From: Dactylorhiza incarnata
Lineage: Eukaryota > Streptophyta > Magnoliopsida > Asparagales > Orchidaceae
Length of the DNA stretch: 64,000 nt
Reading direction: 5' to 3'
Assembly: GCA_033032865.1 (NCBI GenBank)
Contig: JAWHQI010000305.1
Span: 2,917,501 to 2,981,500 of the forward strand
The position numbers and the translations under genes were made by a program. How positions within the stretch are numbered: position 1 is the first letter of the stretch; each line of letters begins with the position of its first letter. The notes beneath the pieces are model-generated. The model did not search any database. It saw only the letters and a list, made by a program, of their open reading frames with translations, and had not been told where the DNA came from. Positions 1-10,905 of this stretch are shown in pieces.

Positions 1-566
1 GAATTACCATGACTATTTTTTAATTGTCATGTGTTCATTTTGTTTAGTGTCCAATGAAGGAGCGATTTTTAGGTGCGTGCAACGTGCGGAAGCAAATACA
101 ATCGTATGATCCGTGATTTCAACGGTGTTGATTGTTTGCGAAAATATACGGTCGTATTTGTGTAATACGGCCGTATTGAAAAATGATCGTATTTTAGATC
201 AATTCATGCACAAAAAATTTGTATTGGCGGAAATATACGGCAGGATCAGAGCCGCGCACAATGATCTAAAGTGCGTTACACATACCAACATTTTTTGTCT
301 GGAGGGAGTGGTCGTCACTGATATCATTGCACAAATTATTTTTCACATGTGTTGTAAAGTTACGAGTTACGACACATTTAATTTAAAGATATTTGAAGAC
401 TTTTTCATTTAAGCATTTGTTCGTGTGGGGCTTGAATATAATAAATATTTTTATAATTATTTTCTGTAATCAATTCCTATGCAAATAAGGGCAATAAAAT
501 TGTCAAAATTATATTAGAAACTTGTCACCGTTTCATTCTGCTACTCCCATTAAATCAAGGGTGGTG

Positions 567-1174
567 TTAAGGGCACGTCAAAATTGGCTACGTGCACACC
601 ATCTTTAAGAAAAAAACTCTAAATAATTATTCCCTCAGATTCTATCACTAAAGGCAGGCCGATAACTTAAGGTTGCCTTTTCATTTTCGCTCACGAAACC
701 CCATAGCGCCGCAAGAGGAAGCCGCTGCATGCCGCTTCCGCCCTCCGCTGCTCACCAACTCATCATCTTCCCTGAAAATGCACGTAGAAACAACCAATAA
801 ATATAATTACGAATATATGCAACTCGGTGTTATTCGGACAAACCATGCTGTGAGATATGCTGGTTAGGTTCACTAATAACCGCCTCATTTATCCCTAATT
901 CCATCCCTTCTTCACAATAATTTTATTTAATTATGTCAGGCCGGTTCTTCCACTTTCGACGCGGTATGGATCTTCAGTCTCTCCTATGGGAGGGCGATGA
1001 ATCTTATATGGCCTTCATTTTTTTGGCATTTATATTTCTAGTAAGTTATACAATGATTTTTCTTTTTCATGCATTTTCGTCTTTGGTGTGCATTTAAAAT
1101 ATGGCCTGCATTTAAATTTCCTTTATATGCGTCTATCATTGGTGTGCACACAATGGTATTTTGTGTGCCCTTAA
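567..1174. mobile_element. Candidate small TIR element (MITE-like)
   Basis: The ends form an imperfect inverted repeat of about 35 bp. The left arm runs from TTAAGGGCAC to GTGCACACC at 600; the right arm starts GGTGTGCACAC at 1141 and ends GTGCCCTTAA at 1174. TTAA occurs at both ends and may be part of the TIR or a 4-bp target duplication. The interior has no transposase. Superfamily is not assignable, and the arms are short enough that chance cannot be excluded. Confidence 0.4.
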
Positions 1175-2602
1175 GACCAAACTAATAAATCAATGTCTGG
1201 GAGCCACAAATGCTTGGCACGTGACAATGACGCAAAACTAAGAAAATAAATTAAACACAGCGAAATTGCGCTCCTTAAATGTATAGGGATTTCATAAAAT
1301 GGACCGCTTTTACAGTAACAAACTTTGTTGTCATGAATCTTACCTAATTTGTATGGATCTCGTGCAATTTCCTCTAGTTGTCATGAATCATACCTCAATT
1401 AGATCGGAAATGTAGAAGTCGCTACCGCTGGGAGGTTGACCTGGGCATAAGACACGACCGAGTCTACTTTGGGAGGGGGTTACAACATGGATCAGAGGTG
1501 GGTGCACGCTAACTCCTAAAATCCAAAGTGAGAAGAGAAAAATCTCATAAAATGTTCTTGCATTTTCATTACTTGTTCCTTCCTTTCATATAGTTATGTC
1601 CTACGTGCCGAGGTTGATTTTATTGATGTGCTATTTTGGACTTATGATGTAGAGGTCATAGGGCCAAGACTATAGTTTTAACTAGTGTTGTGGATACTCA
1701 TATATTTTAGTATTTTCCATTATTGTTTTAAAGTACCTTGAGAAAAATCTTTCCAAGACTCAGATGTCCAACATCCATCTCAGGAAGATGGGGATCAGAT
1801 GGGTCTGATATCATATGCTTTGGAAATTAGAACTATCATGTTAGCATGGTCAGAACTAGGATTTTCACTCAGCACAGGCACAATAATTAGGGCTACACAA
1901 GACATGAAATTTTTATTGCTAAACAAGAGGGATGTAGTTCTATGATAAATGAACTCATATTTCTAAAGAAGGCTATAAGGAATATGAAATTTAAGTTTGA
2001 TAAACAAATTACGACAACAAGAGAAAAGATCAGACCTATCAAAAATACAATCTAGAAGTCAAATTAATCTAAAATAGATTGTAATAAAAAAGCATGCTTC
2101 TCCATGCAAAAACATGAAGAATACTAAGATCCAGATAGTAGAAACCTGAAGACCACAGTAAATTTGTACTTGTACTTTAGAGTTGCAGCTTTATGATTGT
2201 TAAGCTTGGCTTTAATTCATAAGAAATTGATTTTAGAAGTGAAATTATATTTATTTGCAAATTTTTCCCTTGATGATTCTCTATTTCAATCAGTGAAAAT
2301 CAAAAGAAAATTGAAGTTTTAATGAATACCTACTCAAATCAAGTAGGAACAATAATACAAATTTAGATTTCCAAACTGTACTCCTCTTGCAGAAACTATA
2401 TATATAACCAATCGAGAAAAGTACATTTAAAAGGGAAGTGGAAGCACCGTCAATTACGAGAAGCCTCACGATAACAAATAGTGTCAGGAAAGGGCGATCC
2501 GTCGTCGTCTACTCAGCGACTGTTCTGAAACATTGTTTGTATTGCTCGGAAAGGGTGCTCCGGCTCTTCTTCTACGACTTTCTTCCCAATGGAGCGCTCG
2601 GC

Positions 2603-2655
2603 TAAAAAGAAGAAGAGTGAGAGAGGGGGAGAGAGAGGGGGGAGGGAGGGAGAGA
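2603..2655. repeat. GA-rich simple repeat
   Basis: Purine-only tract of AAGAAG and GAGAGGGG words just left of the Tork element. Low-complexity sequence. Confidence 0.8.
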
Positions 2656-2731
2656 TTGCGCCTTGCCGTACTTTTAGGTTCCAAATGAAACTCTAGGTCA
2701 CATGAGTATAATAGACTGTATAGGATGGGAT

Positions 2732-3851
2732 TGTTGGGAATGAGAGCTAACACTCCCGACCAGAGCACCTGTTGCAAATCGAGCAAGCACCTGTGCGACT
2801 GCGTTGAGCGGTATGCAAATTCGCAAAAGAAAATACGATGCAGAAAAATAATAAACACACAGGAAATTTTAACGTGGAAAACCCAATTGGGTGAAAAACC
2901 ACGGGACGATCGGAGTCCAACCCGGAAAGCCTCCACTAAAAATGTGTGAAAAATCACACGCACGGAATACAGGCTTTCCCCCCACCGATCCACAAAGGAT
3001 CTTCACTCCTCCACCACCACAACCACAAAGGTTTACACAGTCTTCTTTCAAACCACACACAATCACAAGTATTTGAAAGAGATACAAAAATAGGTGAGAA
3101 GCGTTACCCGGACGGATTGAACAATCCGTCCCAACGTCGAAGATGACGTTCCAAATCCACGAACAAGAACGGCTATGTTCAGCCCCTTTCTCCTTCGTCT
3201 TCAACCTCCAAGATCCGAACAAGATGGGCGGCGACAGCCCCCAAAACAGCGGCGGTGAGGCTTCTCCAATAAGAGCCCGACGGCTCCGCTCCAACACAGC
3301 CGGCGGCGAGACTTCTCTCAAGAACAGCAGGCCGGCGCTTCTCTTCCTCCCTCCAGACGGCCACACACAAGGCGGCAGCCCCTTTAACAAATCCCAGCGG
3401 CAGCCCCTCCTCTTCTCCCAGCGGCAGCCCCTCCTACAACACCAGACGGCAAACAAAACCGTGAGGGAGAGAGAGAAAACGAGAGCGGCGGTTTCTCAAT
3501 CACACGAGAGAGAGAGAGAGAGGGCACAATGAAAAACTCTGATATTAGGTTTTGATTTTCGTCCTTATTACAGCCTTCCAAAACTGAAAAGACGTGCCCC
3601 ATCAATCAGAAATTTGGCGATCACGAATCTGAAATTCGGAATTAAAATTCACGATATGTTGCAACACCCGGTTTTTGGTGTTGCAACACCTAGCTGTCCA
3701 GGAAATTCAGAGAGTAAAGAGTTGCAACACCCTGTTTTGGTGTTGCAACACCTTTGTCAAAAAATTCAACAAAACTGCATATCACATTCCAGATAAAAGC
3801 TAGCGCGTGTCCGGTGGTTTTTACCGACTCGGATGGGAACCACACCCAACA
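2732..3851 (-). repeat. 3' LTR of Tork-type Copia
   Basis: 1120 bp and collinear with 8096-9215. Being on the minus strand, this left copy is the 3' LTR. It contains GA microsatellite and paired GTTGCAAC palindromes near its U3 start. Long antisense frames inside it are shadows. Confidence 0.95.
3658..3752. promoter_or_regulatory. Paired GGTGTTGCAACACC palindromes in Tork U3
   Basis: Two perfect 14-bp palindromes (3677-3690 and 3739-3752), each preceded by a partial GTTGCAACACCC copy (3658-3669 and 3721-3732). On the minus strand they lie 100-195 nt into U3. The same block recurs in the other LTR at 9022-9116. A regulatory role is inferred from position and symmetry only. Confidence 0.5.
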
Positions 3852-3864
3852 AATCTCCCCCTTC
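3852..3864 (-). other. Polypurine tract of Tork-type Copia
   Basis: The minus strand reads GAAGGGGGAGATT directly against the 3' LTR, the expected plus-strand primer position. Confidence 0.9.
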
Positions 3865-6800
3865 ACATCGAGGCGGAAGAAACCGCCATCCCGGCGATTC
3901 TAACGCAATGCTCGAACTTCCCCCTTGGCACGGACTTGGTCAGCATGTCTGCCCCATTATCATCAGTGTGCACCTTCTGAAGATCAAGCTCCTTCTGCTC
4001 CAGGACATCTCGTATCCAATGATACCGAGTGTCGATGTGCTTCGACCTCGAGTGAAACGTGGGGTTCTTCCCCAAATGGATAGCGCTCTGACTGTCACAC
4101 AGGAGTGTGTATCGGTCCTGAATGAAACCAAGCTCTTTGATGAACCTCTTCATCCAAAGCAGCTCCTTCCCAGCCTCAGTGACCGCAATAAACTCAGCCT
4201 CCGTGGTAGACAGTGCAACGCACTTCTGCAGTCTCGACGCCCACGAGACAGCTCCCCCTGCAAATAGAATCAAGTACCCGGACGTCGACCTCCTGGAATC
4301 TACATCTCCAGCCATATCTGCATTAGTGTAGCCCAACAACTCTGGCTCACTGTCTCCAAATCTCAGCGTCAAGTCGGACGTCCCCTGCAGGTATCTCAGT
4401 ATCCACTTCACTGCGCTCCAATGCTCTCTCCCAGGATTGGAGAGAAATCTACTAACGGTCCCAACCGCATGCGCAATGTCTGGACGAGTACACACCATCG
4501 CATACATGAGGCTCCCAACTGCAGATGCATACGGAACCTTCTGCATAGCCTCGATCTCCTCGGGTGTGCTGGGGCACTGATCAGCGGTAAGCCTGAAGTG
4601 AGCTGTAAGAGGCACGCTCACCTTCTTCGCCTGATCCATATCAAATCTCTGCAATACCTTGCGGATGTACCGCTCCTGTGATAACCAAAGCAATCTGGCT
4701 CCCCTGTCTCTGCGAATATGCATCCCCAAAATGGTCTTCGCAGCACCCAGATCCTTCATCTCAAAAGTAGAACTCAACTGCCGCTTCAACTCAGCAATGC
4801 GCGCAGTGTTCCTCCCGACGATCAGCATATCGTCCACGTACAACAATAGGATAATGAAATCCTCTGGAGCGTACTGCTTGATGAACACGCAGTGGTCAAG
4901 GGTGGTCCTCCTGTAGTCTATCTCCCCCATGAAAGAATCAAACTTCTTATACCATTGCCGCGGGGCCTGCTTTAGGCCGTATAGACTCTTCTGCAAGCGG
5001 CACACCAGACCTTCCTTTCCCCTGACACCAAAACCCTCAGGCTGCTCCATGTAAAGCTCCTCGTCAAGATCGCCATGCAGAAAGGCGGTCTTGACATCCA
5101 TCTGCTCTATCTCCAAGTCAAGCCTCGCAGCGAGGCCAAGTACCACACGAATAGACGACATCTTCACCACAGGTGAGAAGATCTCATCGAAGTCAACGCC
5201 CTGTCGCTGTCCAAAACCTTTCACCACCAGCCTGGCCTTGTATCTGGGAGGTGTGGAGGAATCTCCCTGCTTCACCCTGAAAATCCACCGATTCTTCAAG
5301 GCCTTCTTGCCCTTAGGCAATCTCACCAGGTCATATGTGTGATTCTTCAGCGACTGCATCTCATCCTGCATAGCAGCCATCCACTGACGCTTCTCGGTAC
5401 TCTCCACAGCCTCGTCATAGCTCTCAGGCCCCCCCGCATCAGTCAACAGTATGAACTCTGATGCAGAATATCTGGCGGACGGGTGCCTGGCACGATCTGA
5501 TCTCCGCAAGGCAGGCTCAGGGGTCGGTGCAGGTACATCATCAGCAATATCCTCAGCGACTCCTGGTTCACCATCAGTGGTGATATCATGATCCGGAAGG
5601 GTATCAGTACCCTGTGCTGGTTCAGGCTCAGTAGCCTCCTCAGTATCGTCATCTCCAATCATAGGTGACTCTGCAGCAGTGCGAGAGTCAACCTCAGACT
5701 CAACAGTCTCCTCGGGATCACCAACAGTCTGATCCTCACAGAAAACAGCATCACGGCTACGTACAAGCTTCTTCTCAACTGGATCAAAGAACCTGTACCC
5801 AAACTCTCCACTGTAGCCGTACCCCAAGAAAATACACTGTCGGGTCTTCGAATCCAGCTTCGATCTCTCGTCCCTGGGGACGTGCACAAAGGCTTTGCAG
5901 CCAAATACCCGCAAGTGACTGTATGAGGGGTCCTTCCCGTACCAGACCCTATCTGGGACATCCTCCTGCAATGCTGAACTCGGCGAGAGGTTGATGACAT
6001 GCGCTGCAGTAAGAAGAGCCTCGCCCCAAAACATCCCTGGCAGCTTCGACTCAGATAGCATGCACCGAATCCTCTCCATCAGTGTCCTGTTCATCCTCTC
6101 AGCTACGCCATTCAGCTGCGGCGTCTTCGGCGGGGTCTTCTCATGTCTAATGCCATGGTCCCTGCAGTACTCGTCAAACGGACCAATGTACTCTCCCCCG
6201 TTGTCTGACCTGATGCACCTCAGTCTCTTCCCAGACTGTCTCTCCACCTCAGCGTGGAATCTCCTGAAAGTGTCAAGGACCTGATCTTTGATCTTGATAG
6301 CATAGACCCAAAGCTTCCTCGAATGGTCGTCAATGAAAGTGACGAAGTAAGATGCTCCACCTCTAGTGTGGACCTTCAGTGGTCCGCAAACATCAGTATG
6401 AACTAGCTCCAAAGGCTCAGATCTCCTAGTGGACGTATGGCTGTGAAATGAAATCCTGTTCTGTTTCCCAGCCATGCAGTGGTCGCACCTCTCTAAGTGA
6501 TCCCCAGAAATATCACTAATCAGCTTCTTCTTCGCCAGGCATCCCAAGCCCTTCTGGCTAATGTGTGCCAGCCTCCTGTGCCATAAAGAGGTGGATGCCT
6601 CATCCCTGACGGAGTTGGCCTGAGCAGCTTCAGGCCTCCCCTCCATGTAGTACAGGCTAGAATCTCTATAACCCCTGGCCATCACAAGTGATCCCCTGAT
6701 CAGCTTCCAGAAGTCTCCTCCAAAGACACTCAGGTGTTCTTCATCTCCAAGCCTGCCAACAGAAATTAGATTGAAGCGAATATCTGGCACATGCCGCACA

Positions 6801-7876
6801 TCCCTCAGAACAAGTAGGGCACCAGTACTCGTCTTCAAGTGCATGTCTCCACGCCCAAGCACCTTGGACGTATCCCCATTGCCCATCCTCAACACCCCAC
6901 AGTCATGAGTGGTGTAGGTGGCAAATAACTCCCTGTTGTGGGAGACATGTGCAGAGGCTCCAGAATCAACGATCCAGCATCGGTCGTCACACGCGAGTGC
7001 AGCAGTGACATCGTCGCCAACAATAATGACGTCGTCCTCCTCAGTCGAAACAGTGGCTGCCGTGTGACCCTCATCCTTGCCCTCAGTGGCAATCCCCTTC
7101 TTCTTCTGATCGTTCTTCAAGGAGTAACAGAACTTCTTTATGTGTCCCTTCTTGTGGCAGTAGTGGCATTCCACGTTCTGATAACGTGACTTCGACTTGC
7201 CCCTACTCGGACTCCTGTCATCCTTCCTGCCTCGGCTCTTGCTCCTTCCTCTCCCCCTGGACTCAGTATAAAGAACATCAGCTCGTGAAGAAGAGCCTGA
7301 AGTCCCCTGAGACTTTCGTCTCACCTCCTCATTCAAGATCCCACTCTTGGCGATCTCCATGGAAACAATCCCCTGGGGGGAAGAATTGATCAGAGAAACT
7401 CTGACCATCTCCCACGAGTCTGGAAGTGACTTGAGTAGCCACAAAGCATTCACTTCGTCTTCAAACGTCACCTTCATAGCAGTCAAGCGATCAATAATTC
7501 CCTGGAACTCATTGACATGATCCAAAATGGGTGAGCCCTCTCGGTATCTGAACTCTCCAAGCTTCTTCAGCAAATACAACTTGTTAATGCCCGTGCTCTT
7601 GGCATACAACGTCTCGAGAGTCTTCCACAAAGTCTTCGCATCAGTGATGCTAGCCACATGGTTGTAGACGTTCGGCTCCACGAACCGTCTAATGAACCCA
7701 CACAGCTTCCGATGCTCCACCTTCCATTTCGCCGGATCCGTGTCCTTTGGCATCTCCTCAAAGACAGGAGCATGCCAACCCTTCACATATATCAAGTCTT
7801 CCATCAGAAGATGCCACTGGTGGTAATTGGCACCATTCAACTTTACCATCTGCTCTGAACCAGATGTGGACTCCAT
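3863..7876 (-). CDS. Copia gag-pol polyprotein, intact
   Basis: One frame encodes capsid, protease, integrase, reverse transcriptase and RNase H for cytoplasmic particle assembly, cDNA synthesis and integration. The longest frame opens at 7906 with GTG. I place the start at the first ATG (7876, MESTSGSEQM), giving about 1337 aa, normal for Copia. Residues below count from 7906. A gag domain fills the first 200. The CCHC knuckle CHYCHKKGHIKKFC is at 247-260. The protease DSGAS is near 314, and the pre-integrase zinc region follows at 441-490. Integrase D505, D568 and E603 form the DDE triad. RT carries YVDDML, and the RNase H carries TTEAEF and ends near the polypurine tract. No stop or frameshift is visible, so the element may be autonomous. 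Expression is untested. Confidence 0.93.
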   Translation of the reverse strand: MESTSGSEQMVKLNGANYHQWHLLMEDLIYVKGWHAPVFEEMPKDTDPAKWKVEHRKLCGFIRRFVEPNVYNHVASITDAKTLWKTLETLYAKSTGINKLYLLKKLGEFRYREGSPILDHVNEFQGIIDRLTAMKVTFEDEVNALWLLKSLPDSWEMVRVSLINSSPQGIVSMEIAKSGILNEEVRRKSQGTSGSSSRADVLYTESRGRGRSKSRGRKDDRSPSRGKSKSRYQNVECHYCHKKGHIKKFCYSLKNDQKKKGIATEGKDEGHTAATVSTEEDDVIIVGDDVTAALACDDRCWIVDSGASAHVSHNRELFATYTTHDCGVLRMGNGDTSKVLGRGDMHLKTSTGALLVLRDVRHVPDIRFNLISVGRLGDEEHLSVFGGDFWKLIRGSLVMARGYRDSSLYYMEGRPEAAQANSVRDEASTSLWHRRLAHISQKGLGCLAKKKLISDISGDHLERCDHCMAGKQNRISFHSHTSTRRSEPLELVHTDVCGPLKVHTRGGASYFVTFIDDHSRKLWVYAIKIKDQVLDTFRRFHAEVERQSGKRLRCIRSDNGGEYIGPFDEYCRDHGIRHEKTPPKTPQLNGVAERMNRTLMERIRCMLSESKLPGMFWGEALLTAAHVINLSPSSALQEDVPDRVWYGKDPSYSHLRVFGCKAFVHVPRDERSKLDSKTRQCIFLGYGYSGEFGYRFFDPVEKKLVRSRDAVFCEDQTVGDPEETVESEVDSRTAAESPMIGDDDTEEATEPEPAQGTDTLPDHDITTDGEPGVAEDIADDVPAPTPEPALRRSDRARHPSARYSASEFILLTDAGGPESYDEAVESTEKRQWMAAMQDEMQSLKNHTYDLVRLPKGKKALKNRWIFRVKQGDSSTPPRYKARLVVKGFGQRQGVDFDEIFSPVVKMSSIRVVLGLAARLDLEIEQMDVKTAFLHGDLDEELYMEQPEGFGVRGKEGLVCRLQKSLYGLKQAPRQWYKKFDSFMGEIDYRRTTLDHCVFIKQYAPEDFIILLLYVDDMLIVGRNTARIAELKRQLSSTFEMKDLGAAKTILGMHIRRDRGARLLWLSQERYIRKVLQRFDMDQAKKVSVPLTAHFRLTADQCPSTPEEIEAMQKVPYASAVGSLMYAMVCTRPDIAHAVGTVSRFLSNPGREHWSAVKWILRYLQGTSDLTLRFGDSEPELLGYTNADMAGDVDSRRSTSGYLILFAGGAVSWASRLQKCVALSTTEAEFIAVTEAGKELLWMKRFIKELGFIQDRYTLLCDSQSAIHLGKNPTFHSRSKHIDTRYHWIRDVLEQKELDLQKVHTDDNGADMLTKSVPRGKFEHCVRIAGMAVSSASM

Positions 7877-8075
7877 CCTGCTCTGCCAACTGGCCGGACC
7901 GACCACTGATCTTTGAGTCGACTATCTCAAAGCATGCAACCAAAGAGGATAGCCAGAGGACCAATGGTCGTAAACTACCGCACCCAATTGCACACCCGAG
8001 ATCACAATCAACTCGTCCTGAAACCCAAAAGGTCAGCCCGGTAACTGCTCTGTCACTGAAATGGCTCTGACACTC

Positions 8076-8093
8076 AACCTGGCTCTGATACCA
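8076..8093 (-). other. Primer binding site (tRNA-iMet type)
   Basis: The minus strand reads TGGTATCAGAGCCAGGTT, complementary to the plant initiator-Met tRNA 3' end. It lies 2 nt from the 5' LTR. Confidence 0.95.
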
Positions 8094-8095
8094 CT

Positions 8096-9215
8096 TGTTG
8101 GGAATGAGAGCTAACACTCCCGACCAGAGCACCTGTTGCAAATCGAGCAAGCACCTGTGCGACCGCGTTGAGCGGTATGCAAATTCGCAAAAGAAAATAC
8201 GATGCAGAAAAATAATAAACACACAGGAAATTTTAACGTGGAAAACCCAATTGGGTGAAAAACCACGGGACGATCGGAGTCCAACCCGGAAAGCCTCAAC
8301 TAAAAATGTGTGAAAAATCACACGCACGGAATACAGGCTTTCCCCCCACCGATCCACAAAGGATCTTCACTCCTCCACCACCACAACCACAAAGGTTTAC
8401 ACAGTCTTCTTTCAAACCACACACAATCACAAGTATTTGAAAGAGATACAAAAATAGGTGAGAAGCGTTACCCGGACGGATTGAACAATCCGTCCCAACG
8501 TCGAAGATGACGTTCCAAATCCACGAACAAGAACGGCTATGTTCAGCCCCTTTCTCCTTCGTCTTCAACCTCCAAGATCCGAACAAGATGGGCGGCGACA
8601 GCCCCCAAAACAGCGGCGGTGAGGCTTCTCCAATAAGAGCCCGACGGCTCCGCTCCAACACAGCCGGCGGCGAGACTTCTCTCAAGAACAGCAGGCCGGC
8701 GCTTCTCTTCCTCCCTCCTGACGGCCACACACAAGGCGGCAGCCCCTTTAACAAATCCCAGCGGCAGCCCCTCCTCTTCTCCCAGCGGCAGCCCCTCCTA
8801 CAACACCAGGCGGCAAACAAAACCGTGAGGGAGAGAGAGAAAACGAGAGCGGCGGTTTCTCAATCACACGAGAGAGAGAGAGAGAGGGCACAATGAAAAA
8901 CTCTGATACTAGGTTTTGATTTTCGTCCTTATTACAACCTTCCAAAACTGAAAAGACGTGCCCCATCAATCAGAAATTTGGCGGTTACGAATCTGAAATT
9001 CGGATTTAAAATTCGCGATATGTTGCAACACCCGGTTTTTGGTGTTGCAACACCTAGCTGTCCAGGAAATTCAGAGAGTAAAGAGTTGCAACACCCTGTT
9101 TTGGTGTTGCAACACCTTTGTCAAAAAATTCAACAAAACTGCATATCACATTCCAGATAAAAGCTAGCGCGTGTCCGGTGGTTTTTACCGACTCGGATGG
9201 GAACCACACCCAACA
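8096..9215 (-). repeat. 5' LTR of Tork-type Copia
   Basis: 1120 bp, same length as the left LTR. Differences seen are about ten substitutions, such as T/C in the GCGAC(T/C)GCG segment and A/T in CCTCC(A/T)GACGG. On the minus strand it begins TGTTGGGTGTGG and ends CATTCCCAACA. Confidence 0.95.
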
Positions 9216-9220
9216 GGGAT

Positions 9221-9730
9221 GAGATGAACAGACTAGCTACCGAGAAGAAAAAAGAAGGATACTTGCTTTTTTGCGAAACTTTCCTAAAATCACGCCTATA
9301 TGTATCCCCTGTGATCATGTATGCAATGTTATGCACTCATTTTGATATCTTATATACTTGAGCATAACTAGCATATACCAATCAAATTCAGGTGAAAGTT
9401 ACTAAACGACAGTCAAGAATATCCTGAAGTTCTTTAAAGGGACTAAAGATATATTCTTATTTTTTGGTGGTGGTGATGAACTTGTTGTATAAGTTTACAC
9501 TACTGCTAGTTTCCAAACCGATAAAGGCAATTTCTACTCTAAATTATTAATGTTAACGTCGAGTTATTGATGTTATATTACTTGGGCAGCGATGATGTGT
9601 CACTTGATATCGTTCATTGCTTTGATACTATGATTGTTTCGCTCTAGTTCAAGTGAGAGGTTGTTGAATTCTGTGATTTAGGAAAGATCAAAAGATTTGT
9701 ATTAGTGTCAACGTAATATAAACATATAAG
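9221..9730. other. Spacer between Tork Copia and Gypsy
   Basis: About 510 bp of AT-rich single-copy-looking DNA. I see no gene and no clear repeat. Confidence 0.6.
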
Positions 9731-9735
9731 ATTGA

Positions 9736-10715
9736 TGTTGAAACCAGTTACCCGGTTTCAGCGTTCGAAAGGGGGATGCGGCTAACTCTTACTTGACCCA
9801 AGCTAAGACCCTTGACCGGTCACTAGGAACTGAGAGACTTGCCCTTGACGATTGCTGGAGCCTATAAATAAACCCCTGAAGCTGCAGCGTGGAAGTCCCA
9901 CCACACACCCGGAAGCTCACTCAGAACTTCCCCTCCCAAGCCAATGCTGAGCTTGGGCACCTTGGAGGGCACTAAGGATCACCTCACCGACCACCTTCAA
10001 CGACAAGTGGAGGGGGAGGGGTAGTGCTTGCTCACGCGTGAGGGAGGGGGTAGAGACCAACCCTTCCCAAGGTGCCCATGATGGTCTATTTATAGACTTT
10101 CCCAAAAATGAACTGCGGATAGCCGAAATTGGACTGCGGATAGCCAAAATCTTGCTATCCATAGTCTGACCATGACCATGAACTGCCAACGCAGGAGGAG
10201 GGGCGAGTGGGGCTCGAAGTGCCCACCCCCCCCCCCCTCGCAGGAGGACTGCCCTGCCCCTCCTGAGGGTGTCGGGCGAGTGTGAAAGTCCCTCCCACTC
10301 GCCCAAAGGGGGCGACGAGTGGGAAGGTCCCTCCCACTCGCCCCCAAGGGAGGCCGGCGAGTGGGAGGGCCTCTCCCACTCGCCTGGCGAGTGGGAGGGC
10401 CCCTCCCACTCGCCGGGTGAGTGGGAGAGCTCCTCCCACTCGCCCAACATAGGTCCGGCGAGTGGGAGGGCCCCTCCCACTCGCCCGAAGAGGGCCGGCG
10501 AGTGGGAGGTCTGCCGGGCGAGTGGGAGGGTTCCTCCCACTCGCCCAAAGTGAGCCGGGGGAGCGGGTGCTCCCTCCGCTTCCCTTGCCGCCTCTTTTTG
10601 CCTTGATCGGTTTCGACCGTTTCCGCGCGGTCGTTTTGCCCGTTTCGGCTACCTTCACTGTCTCGACCTCACCGGAGTCGGGTCACACCGACTCGAAAAA
10701 TATGAGGGTTGTACA
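9736..10715 (-). repeat. 3' LTR of Gypsy
   Basis: 980 bp. On the minus strand it runs TGTACAACCCTC...GGTTTCAACA. It contains a palindrome array in U3 and a TATA box at 10085-10094 (minus strand TATAAATAGA). It is about 40 bp shorter than the other LTR through copy-number change in the array. The adjacent minus-strand AAAGAGCGGGGATTG (10716-10730) is a plausible polypurine tract. Confidence 0.93.
10265..10552. repeat. U3 palindrome array, left Gypsy LTR
   Basis: About eight consecutive near-palindromes. One arm is CGAGTGGGAGGG, the centre CCC, and the other arm CTCCCACTCG; units are roughly 30 bp and abut. The array lies about 170 bp upstream of the LTR TATA box. Long frames across it on both strands are by-products of GC-rich repetition. 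Confidence 0.85.
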
Positions 10716-10826
10716 CAATCCCCGCTCTTTGCGAGCTTGTCCCAAGTTCGGAAAGAAAGTCCAACCCACCTATTGGACGAGTGGGTGGGACCCGGAGGGA
10801 ATCTTTGGAGGGCTCCGCCCGATGGC

Positions 10827-10833
10827 TATAAAA
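10827..10833 (+). promoter_or_regulatory. TATA box of Gypsy antisense ORF
   Basis: TATAAAA 73 bp upstream of the end of the leader before ATG 10906, on the strand opposite to pol. About 33 bp further upstream, CGAGTGGGTGGGACCC (about 10778-10793) matches the LTR palindrome arm with 2 mismatches. Confidence 0.55.
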
Positions 10834-10905
10834 CCCCTCGAGGAGGGAGGCAAGGAGAGCACCATTCCTGAGGACTCCTCCTATTCCTCCCCCTTCTCGA
10901 ACTAG

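Larger units (their letters stand above)
1..2726. other. Gene-free left flank
   Basis: AT-rich intergenic DNA. Short open frames (for example 113-412 and 673-867) show no recognisable domain and no consistent coding character. Apart from the TIR candidate and the GA-rich tract listed separately I see nothing functional. Confidence 0.6.
2732..9215 (-). mobile_element. Tork-type Copia retrotransposon, apparently complete
   Basis: A 6.48-kb LTR retrotransposon on the minus strand. It is bounded by 1120-bp LTRs (TGTTGG...CCAACA) and a perfect 5-bp target duplication GGGAT (2727-2731 and 9216-9220). An initiator-Met primer binding site adjoins the right (5') LTR and a polypurine tract adjoins the left (3') LTR. 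The interior carries one uninterrupted gag-pol frame. By eye the LTRs differ at about 10 of 1120 positions, so the insertion is recent on an evolutionary scale. Tork is an inference from the RT and integrase sequence style. Confidence 0.95.

Noticed and set aside
2484..3605. Long frames (169, 195 and 129 aa) in the Tork LTR, repeated at 7758-8896
   Set aside because: They lie wholly or mostly in LTR DNA, overlap on both strands, recur because the LTR is duplicated, and show no domain.
8076..8093. Partial tRNA gene
   Set aside because: Only the tRNA 3'-end complement is present, 2 nt from an LTR; it is a primer binding site. The same applies at 15090, 33000, 51497 and 61828.
10090..10905. Ser/Pro/Arg-rich frames of 94-207 aa in the Gypsy LTR, and equivalents at 27776-28664
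   Set aside because: They translate the GAGTGGGAGG palindrome array in several frames; low-complexity artefacts.
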